Source of the DNA: Lachnospiraceae bacterium
GTDB lineage: Bacteria > Bacillota_A > Clostridia > Lachnospirales > Lachnospiraceae
Reading direction: 5' to 3'
Length of the DNA stretch: 12,769 nt
NCBI GenBank assembly: GCA_017540915.1
Contig: JAFYAD010000334.1
Coordinates: forward strand, 1-12,769
The first letter of the stretch is position 1, and every line of letters begins with the position of its first letter. The notes beneath the pieces were generated by a model. The model was given only the letters and a program-made list of their open reading frames with translations, searched no databases and had not been told where the DNA came from. A program made the position numbers and the translations under genes. This document shows, piece after piece, positions 8,022 through 12,769 of the stretch.

Positions 8022-9167
8022 ATGCGCAACATACTGGTGGTTATAAATACCCTGGGGCGGGCCGGCGCCGAGACCATGCTGACGGATCTGTTAAGGCGTA
8101 TGCCGGGAGATGTCCGGATCAGTCTTTTCGTTCTGACAGGTCAGGGAGAGATGGTGCATAAGCTTCCGCAAAATGTTCACTTGCTGAACAGACAGTACGA
8201 TGACAGCTCCGTACTGGATTCCGGCGGCAGGAGAAAACTGGCAAAGCGTGTGGCATGGTATTCGCTTCACAGGGGATCTGTGTTAAAGAATGCTTTTTAT
8301 ATACTGGATAACCTGTTGGATGTGGTAAGACATAAAGGACTGAAAGGCATACAGTGGGATAAACTTCTGTGGAGAGTCTTATCGGACGGCGCACCTTTCA
8401 GCGGAAAGCAATACGACCTTGCGGTGGCTTTTCTGGAAGGCGGGTCCACGTATTATGTCGCTGATCATGTCCGTGCGCTCAGAAAGGTGGCATTGATCCA
8501 TGTGGATTACCTCAGGGCGGGCTACACGGCAAAGCTGGACAGAGACTGCTATGACAGGATGGACAAAATATATGCTGTCTCCGGTGAAGTAAAGGATTCG
8601 TTTCTGAAGGTACATCCGGAGTGTTGGGATAAAACAGAGATTTTTCATAATACGCCGGATGGCGACAGGATCCTGAAAATGTCGTCGGAGCCGCTGACAT
8701 TTGAAGCGCTGGATAAATCTCTTAAGCTTGCCCGCCGGGATGATGCGAAGATATTGGTATCAGTCATGAGGCTGACCCCGCAAAAGTCTGTGGATTTTTG
8801 TGCATATGTCTGCAGGAGACTTTTGGATGACGGTGTTGGTATCCGCTGGTATGTTTTTGGCGAGGGTGAAGAACGTAGGAAACTTGAAAAGCTGGCAGAC
8901 CGTCTCGATTTAGGGGACAGCTTTGTACTCTGCGGATCGGTGGACAACCCATATCCCTACATGGCAGCCTGTGATCTTTATGTTCATCTGAGCCGCTTTG
9001 AGGGTAAAAGTCTGGCACTGCAGGAAGCCCTGATACTCGGCAAACGGGCCGTGGTTACAGATACAGAGGGAAACCGGGAGCCTATTAAAGACTGTAAGGA
9101 AATAGTGCCCGTAAGATATGATGTTACAGAGGCGGCGAAAGCTATAGCAAATGAATTAGAGCCATGA
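8022..9167 (+). CDS. GT4 family glycosyltransferase
   Basis: The protein has 381 residues in two Rossmann halves and no membrane helix. The N-terminus has NTLGRAGAETML (about 9-20), the usual donor/acceptor loop of GT4 enzymes that act on lipid-linked or polymer acceptors. The C-terminal half has the ribose-gripping E-x7-E motif at E327 and E335 (FEGKSLALQEA), preceded by the helix MAACDLYVHLS. GT4 enzymes are retaining and use nucleotide sugars. Donor and acceptor cannot be read here. It is clearly different from PelF, having no SEHGIYTRERE signature, and it is not part of the minimal Pel set, so it probably adds a second sugar or makes a lipid-linked precursor. The start follows AAGGGG at 8011-8016. 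The stop overlaps the next gene by 4 bases. Confidence 0.87.
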   Translation: MRNILVVINTLGRAGAETMLTDLLRRMPGDVRISLFVLTGQGEMVHKLPQNVHLLNRQYDDSSVLDSGGRRKLAKRVAWYSLHRGSVLKNAFYILDNLLDVVRHKGLKGIQWDKLLWRVLSDGAPFSGKQYDLAVAFLEGGSTYYVADHVRALRKVALIHVDYLRAGYTAKLDRDCYDRMDKIYAVSGEVKDSFLKVHPECWDKTEIFHNTPDGDRILKMSSEPLTFEALDKSLKLARRDDAKILVSVMRLTPQKSVDFCAYVCRRLLDDGVGIRWYVFGEGEERRKLEKLADRLDLGDSFVLCGSVDNPYPYMAACDLYVHLSRFEGKSLALQEALILGKRAVVTDTEGNREPIKDCKEIVPVRYDVTEAAKAIANELEP

Positions 9168-9937
9168 CAAAAGATGTGAAAAAAAACCTTAACAGAATAC
9201 TGATACTGATACCTGCATACAACGAGGACAAAAACATCGGAAGGCTTTTAGACGATATAGAAAACTGCGGTATTACGGATGTGGCAGATCTTCTGGTGAT
9301 AAATGACGGATCGGAGGATGCGACAGTCAGAGAAGTTGTGGACCGAGGCTACGCGTATATAGACAATACATCACGAAGGGGATATGGCAGTGCGCTGAAA
9401 GCCGGCTACAAGTATGCTTATTTTCGCGGTTACGGACAGGTGCTTCAGATGGATGCGGACGGACAGCATGATGTGAGCAATATACGTACTCTCATCAATG
9501 CGTCACGGGAGCGGGATAAAGACGGAAAACACTGGGATATCATTATCGGCTCGAGATTTATGGAGGGCAGTGTCGCTTACCGGGTTTCTTTTTTGAAGCT
9601 CACGGCGATCCGTTTTTTTTCCCTGATGATAAGACTTGCAACCGGAAGTTTTATATCGGATCCCACCAGCGGACTTCAGATAATACGCAGGCGGGCGTAC
9701 AAATATTACACCTTGCCCGGGCGTTTTGATGATGATTATCCGGATGCCAACATACTGATACAGATGCTGCTGGCAGGCTTTAAGGTCAGGGAGATCCCTG
9801 CGGTCATGCATGAGAGAAAAGAAGGCGACAGTATGCATTCGGGATTAAAGCCGATACTGTATATGCTGAAGATGTCGGTGGAAATTCCGCGGGCCGTGAT
9901 AAACGGGAAGAGAAGACCGGGACGGAGGATGAGATGA
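9164..9937 (+). CDS. GT2 family glycosyltransferase, polyprenyl-phosphate sugar synthase-like (DPM/DPG type)
   Basis: The protein has 257 residues. It has the full motif ladder of the dolichol/polyprenyl-phosphate sugar synthase branch of GT2: IPAYNE (16-21), NDGS (47-50), DADGQHD (97-103, with the metal-binding D-x-D at D97 and D99), GSRF (129-132) and DPTSGLQ (166-172). Residues about 141-160 are amphipathic or hydrophobic, and the C-terminus is strongly basic (NGKRRPGRRMR), suiting a peripheral membrane enzyme. There are no C-terminal membrane helices. Members transfer a hexose from a nucleotide donor to polyprenyl phosphate on the cytoplasmic face, for later use outside by GT-C enzymes. 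The truncated gene at the window end is a candidate partner. The start overlaps the previous stop by 4 bases and its ribosome site is weak, so coupling is likely. The sugar is not determined. Confidence 0.9.
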   Translation: MTKDVKKNLNRILILIPAYNEDKNIGRLLDDIENCGITDVADLLVINDGSEDATVREVVDRGYAYIDNTSRRGYGSALKAGYKYAYFRGYGQVLQMDADGQHDVSNIRTLINASRERDKDGKHWDIIIGSRFMEGSVAYRVSFLKLTAIRFFSLMIRLATGSFISDPTSGLQIIRRRAYKYYTLPGRFDDDYPDANILIQMLLAGFKVREIPAVMHERKEGDSMHSGLKPILYMLKMSVEIPRAVINGKRRPGRRMR

Positions 9938-11127
9938 TATTTGGCAAAAGATTTAAGTGCAGTTCGGTTGCCGAGTCGCATGATATTCCCGTAAACCCCG
10001 GCAGAGGGTTTTATAAGCTGTTTTATGCAGAGCTTGGAGCGTGTGATCTCAGACAGTTTGACGGTGTCGATCTGTCGAGGGTGAGCCTGGTGCTGTTAGT
10101 CATAGATATAGCATGTTGTAAAGACAGAGCACTTGATGATGGTGATATTGAGGCGATACGCTCTGTCATGGATTATTTTATCTCCAAAGATAAGCGTTTG
10201 ATCCTGAGATTTTCTTACGATCATGACGGCAGGGGGATGATGCGTGAGCCTGACCGCATAGGGCTGGTGTTAGCCCATGCCCGGGCGCTGGCGGACCTCA
10301 TACGGGAGTATAAGAGTCATATTTTTGTATATCAGGGGCTCTTGGTGGGTGACTGGGGAGAGATGCATTCCACCAGATATGCGGACAGCTCTTTCCTGGA
10401 AAAAATATATGATGTCATGTCGGGATCGGGAGTGGATATTGCGGTCAGAAAGCCCTCACAGCAGGAATTATTGCCTGTCAGGGGGAATGTTCGTCCCATA
10501 CTGTTTAATGATGCCATGCTGGCGGATGAGACGGAGCTTGGTACCATACGAAGTGACAGAAGCCAAAGAGATGAGCAGATCATCTTTAACGTCAGTAATA
10601 CTTCACCCTATGGCGGGGAGATGGTGTACGGCACCGGATTTGCCGGTCGCCAAAAACCTGAGGTGCTGACGGATATGCTGAAAAAAAGGCATATCACGTA
10701 TCTCAACCGGGACTATGACATGGCGATGTACGATCATCTGAAGAAGGTGAGTGTATCCTGTGACGGTTACAGAACAGATGCCTTCACTTACCTTTCAGAG
10801 AATCTGGGATACAGATATGTTATAAAAAAAGTGGCATACAAGAATAAAAAACTGATGATATATGTGGAGAATAAAGGGTTTTCAAAACCTTATGTCCCTA
10901 TAGAAATGCATCTTGTTTCGGAAACGGGAGAGAGTGTAAGCCTTGCTTCATATATCGTATCCGATATAACGCCGGAAGAGACAAAATGCTATGTTTTCCC
11001 GCTGAAGGACGGATGCTTCGGAGATATTTTTGTGTGTGCGGACACTGTGGATCTGAGAGAGAGAGTATTTTTTTCGAATGTGAGCGACGGGAAGGGATAT
11101 GTTTTTGCGGGAAGCCTGAAAAAATAA
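9934..11127 (+). CDS. DUF4874/DUF4832-type barrel protein, possible carbohydrate-active enzyme
   Basis: The protein has 397 residues. The N-terminus carries NPGRGFY (21-27), then a strand LRFSYD (91-96), then QGLLVGDWGEMH (134-145). The NPxRGFY and GxWGExH pair is characteristic of DUF4874/DUF4832 proteins, which are TIM-barrel-like and often sit with glycan genes. E143 is at the usual place of a glycosidase-like acidic residue. The last ~110 residues look like a beta-sandwich (YVIKKVAYKNKKLMIYVENKG and following), as in the DUF4832 C-terminal part. Unlike many relatives I see no signal peptide or membrane helix at the N-terminus, so it would act in the cytoplasm unless exported otherwise. 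GGAGGA at 9924-9929 precedes the start, and the ATGA overlap joins it to the GT2 gene. Biochemical role unknown; a glycan-binding or glycan-cleaving role is an inference. Confidence 0.8.
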   Translation: MIFGKRFKCSSVAESHDIPVNPGRGFYKLFYAELGACDLRQFDGVDLSRVSLVLLVIDIACCKDRALDDGDIEAIRSVMDYFISKDKRLILRFSYDHDGRGMMREPDRIGLVLAHARALADLIREYKSHIFVYQGLLVGDWGEMHSTRYADSSFLEKIYDVMSGSGVDIAVRKPSQQELLPVRGNVRPILFNDAMLADETELGTIRSDRSQRDEQIIFNVSNTSPYGGEMVYGTGFAGRQKPEVLTDMLKKRHITYLNRDYDMAMYDHLKKVSVSCDGYRTDAFTYLSENLGYRYVIKKVAYKNKKLMIYVENKGFSKPYVPIEMHLVSETGESVSLASYIVSDITPEETKCYVFPLKDGCFGDIFVCADTVDLRERVFFSNVSDGKGYVFAGSLKK

Positions 11128-11145
11128 TCGCGCCGGGAAGATAAG

Positions 11146-12769
11146 ATGGATAAGTTAAGCGTTTCATTTTACTGGATATGGGAATATATACGTGTCTTTG
11201 CGGGATACATGCTGGTAATGTATCTCTGGCCTTATGTTGTCTTCAGAAAGTATCTGAGAAACAGAAAAGCCGGATTTGTGATGGCATTCTGCAGCACTAC
11301 CATGGTGGTGTTACTGAACGTTGTCATAATGATGCTGGGATTACTCAGGATCCTGAACGGATTTACCTTCAACCTGTTTTTTTACGGAGTCTTTATATAC
11401 GGCTGGATCAAAAACTTCGGACTGCCGTATGATGCAATGCAGAAGACGGAGTACTATCTCAGAGGATCCATGGGCTTTAAGTCTCTCATCGCCCACGGAT
11501 TCGACAAGCAAAAAAGCAGGATCAAAGATTTTTTTGTATTCGCGGAAGAAAAGACCAGAGGACATGTTGCGGAGTATGTGTGGTTTGCGCTGCTTCTCAT
11601 AGTGACGCTGAGGTATTTCAGCTTTGGCCTGTTCAAGAGCTTCGGGTATGGTTTTACGGATCTTTACACCCATACAGAGTGGGTTTACGGTCTGGTGAAA
11701 GGAAAGATATTCAGCGGCGGTATTTATCCTGAGGGTATGCACTGTTTTGTATATGCGGTGAGGACGGCTTTCGGGATCAATACGTACAGCGTGATGAGGC
11801 TTGTGGCCAGCCCGCATATCATAACACTGTTTTTGTCCATGTATCTCTTCTTTTGCGAGATATTCAAAAACAGATATACGCCGCTTATCGCCATGTCACT
11901 GTTCATGATGCTGGATATCGCAAGCCGTGACGGCGTGACATCCATGTCCAGACTGATGTATTCCCTTCCTCAGGAGTTCGCTTTCTATGCCATGTTCCTG
12001 TGTATTGCTTACGGGATACGGTATTTCCGCAGCACAGAGAACCGGGTGGAGAGGATAAAATACGGATACTGGAATGAGGACCTTTATATTTTCATGATGG
12101 GACTTGCAGTGACACTGTGTGTGCATTTTTATCCCACCATAATAACCTTTTTCATATTCGTTGCTTTCGTGATCCCCTTTGCCGTGAGATTCTTTGATCC
12201 AAAGAGACTGGTGCCCATGGCAGTGATAGCCTTTTCGGGCCTTGTGATGGCAGCCATACCCATGGGCATAGCCTTTGTTTCGGGCTTTGATTTTCAGGGT
12301 TCCATTGCGTGGGCCATGGGCGTGATGGGAAAAGACACAGGGTATACCTTTAATCCCGCAATGGTACTGGACTGGATCTACAGTGTGGCTTTCGAGGGAA
12401 TATTCAGCGCCGGGAGGGCGCCGGTCATAGCTGCCGCCTGCGTCATTGCCATGGCTATTGGGATTGGCGGTACGTTAGTGATCCTTGTATTGAGATTCCG
12501 GAAGAAATCCGGAATCCCGGTGGATTATTTTGCAGGCTATATAGGGACAGTGCTGGCGTTTCTCATCCTCTCGGGAATGTACAGCGCAAGGTTTTTGGGA
12601 CTGCCGTTCCTCGTGGATCCGCCGCGACTCATCAGTGTTATATTCATGTTCATGGTGGCGGTTCTTGCGGTGCCGGTGGATGCTGCTTTCATGCTGGCGG
12701 ACAGAATCCCGGATCCGAGGGTGATGAAGACCTGTGCACCGGTGACGGTGATAGTGATATACCTGATCA
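11146..12769 (+). CDS. Large multi-pass membrane protein, GT-C glycosyltransferase-like (3' end cut by window)
   Basis: The frame is open from ATG 11146 through the last base, giving 541 codons with no stop. The start follows the previous stop by 18 bases, with a GGGAAG-type site at 11135-11140. The product is extremely hydrophobic, with many predicted helices beginning at about residue 10. After an early cytoplasmic loop (about 95-135), a helix is followed by a short segment with D172-L-Y-T-H176 and then Y194-P-E-G-M-H199. An acidic residue in the first large outer loop followed by a Y/P-x-G-x-H region is the layout of GT-C transferases, which take sugars from polyprenyl-phosphate donors outside the membrane. 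Together with the GT2 gene two places upstream this suggests a lipid-linked sugar transfer step. A Wzy-like polymerase or another polytopic protein remains possible because the C-terminal domain is missing. Confidence 0.65.
   Translation, partial: MDKLSVSFYWIWEYIRVFAGYMLVMYLWPYVVFRKYLRNRKAGFVMAFCSTTMVVLLNVVIMMLGLLRILNGFTFNLFFYGVFIYGWIKNFGLPYDAMQKTEYYLRGSMGFKSLIAHGFDKQKSRIKDFFVFAEEKTRGHVAEYVWFALLLIVTLRYFSFGLFKSFGYGFTDLYTHTEWVYGLVKGKIFSGGIYPEGMHCFVYAVRTAFGINTYSVMRLVASPHIITLFLSMYLFFCEIFKNRYTPLIAMSLFMMLDIASRDGVTSMSRLMYSLPQEFAFYAMFLCIAYGIRYFRSTENRVERIKYGYWNEDLYIFMMGLAVTLCVHFYPTIITFFIFVAFVIPFAVRFFDPKRLVPMAVIAFSGLVMAAIPMGIAFVSGFDFQGSIAWAMGVMGKDTGYTFNPAMVLDWIYSVAFEGIFSAGRAPVIAAACVIAMAIGIGGTLVILVLRFRKKSGIPVDYFAGYIGTVLAFLILSGMYSARFLGLPFLVDPPRLISVIFMFMVAVLAVPVDAAFMLADRIPDPRVMKTCAPVTVIVIYLI

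Noticed and set aside
1..12769. CRISPR arrays, insertion sequences, tRNA or rRNA genes, riboswitches and rho-independent terminators
   Set aside because: Junctions are overlaps or gaps of 40 bases or less, and I saw no repeated spacers, inverted terminal repeats, transposase motifs or hairpin-plus-T-run at any of them.

Overview
The window is one densely packed, single-direction gene run that I read as a monoderm (Gram-positive type) Pel exopolysaccharide operon with an extended set of sugar-transfer genes. The organism is most likely a Clostridia-class Firmicute, plausibly Lachnospiraceae. This rests on moderate base composition, frequent ATA (Ile) and AGA/AGG (Arg) codons, strong GGAGG-type ribosome binding sites, and a Pel gene set without the outer-membrane genes pelB and pelC. 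The taxonomic call is an inference.

Layout. Positions 1-198 hold the 3' end of an unidentified gene. Positions 215-8004 hold the Pel synthase core in the order known from Gram-positive pel clusters: pelD (here carrying an N-terminal epimerase-like domain), pelE, a pelA-position DUF2194 protein, pelF and pelG. Positions 8022-12769 hold a GT4 glycosyltransferase, a GT2 glycosyltransferase of the polyprenyl-phosphate-sugar synthase type, a DUF4874/DUF4832 barrel protein, and the first 541 codons of a large multi-pass membrane protein that resembles GT-C glycosyltransferases and runs off the window. Every junction is an overlap of 4-8 bases or a gap of 40 bases or less. There is no visible terminator or internal promoter and no gene-free stretch over 300 bases, so the run is probably one transcript that starts upstream of the window.

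How the genes work together (family knowledge plus inference). PelF polymerises UDP-amino sugars on the cytoplasmic face. PelG, PelE and PelD form the membrane complex, with PelG as the export channel and PelD as the cyclic-di-GMP receptor. A degenerate GGDEF domain in PelD keeps an RxxD inhibitory-site motif (R679-D682). The membrane-anchored DUF2194 protein sits where the deacetylase gene normally is. The downstream GT2 plus GT-C pair suggests a lipid-linked-sugar branch that adds a substituent to the polymer outside the membrane.

The most unusual observation is that the epimerase-like domain fused to PelD keeps the nucleotide-binding glycine motif but has lost both residues of the catalytic Tyr-x3-Lys pair. 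It looks like a pseudo-enzyme joined to the c-di-GMP receptor.
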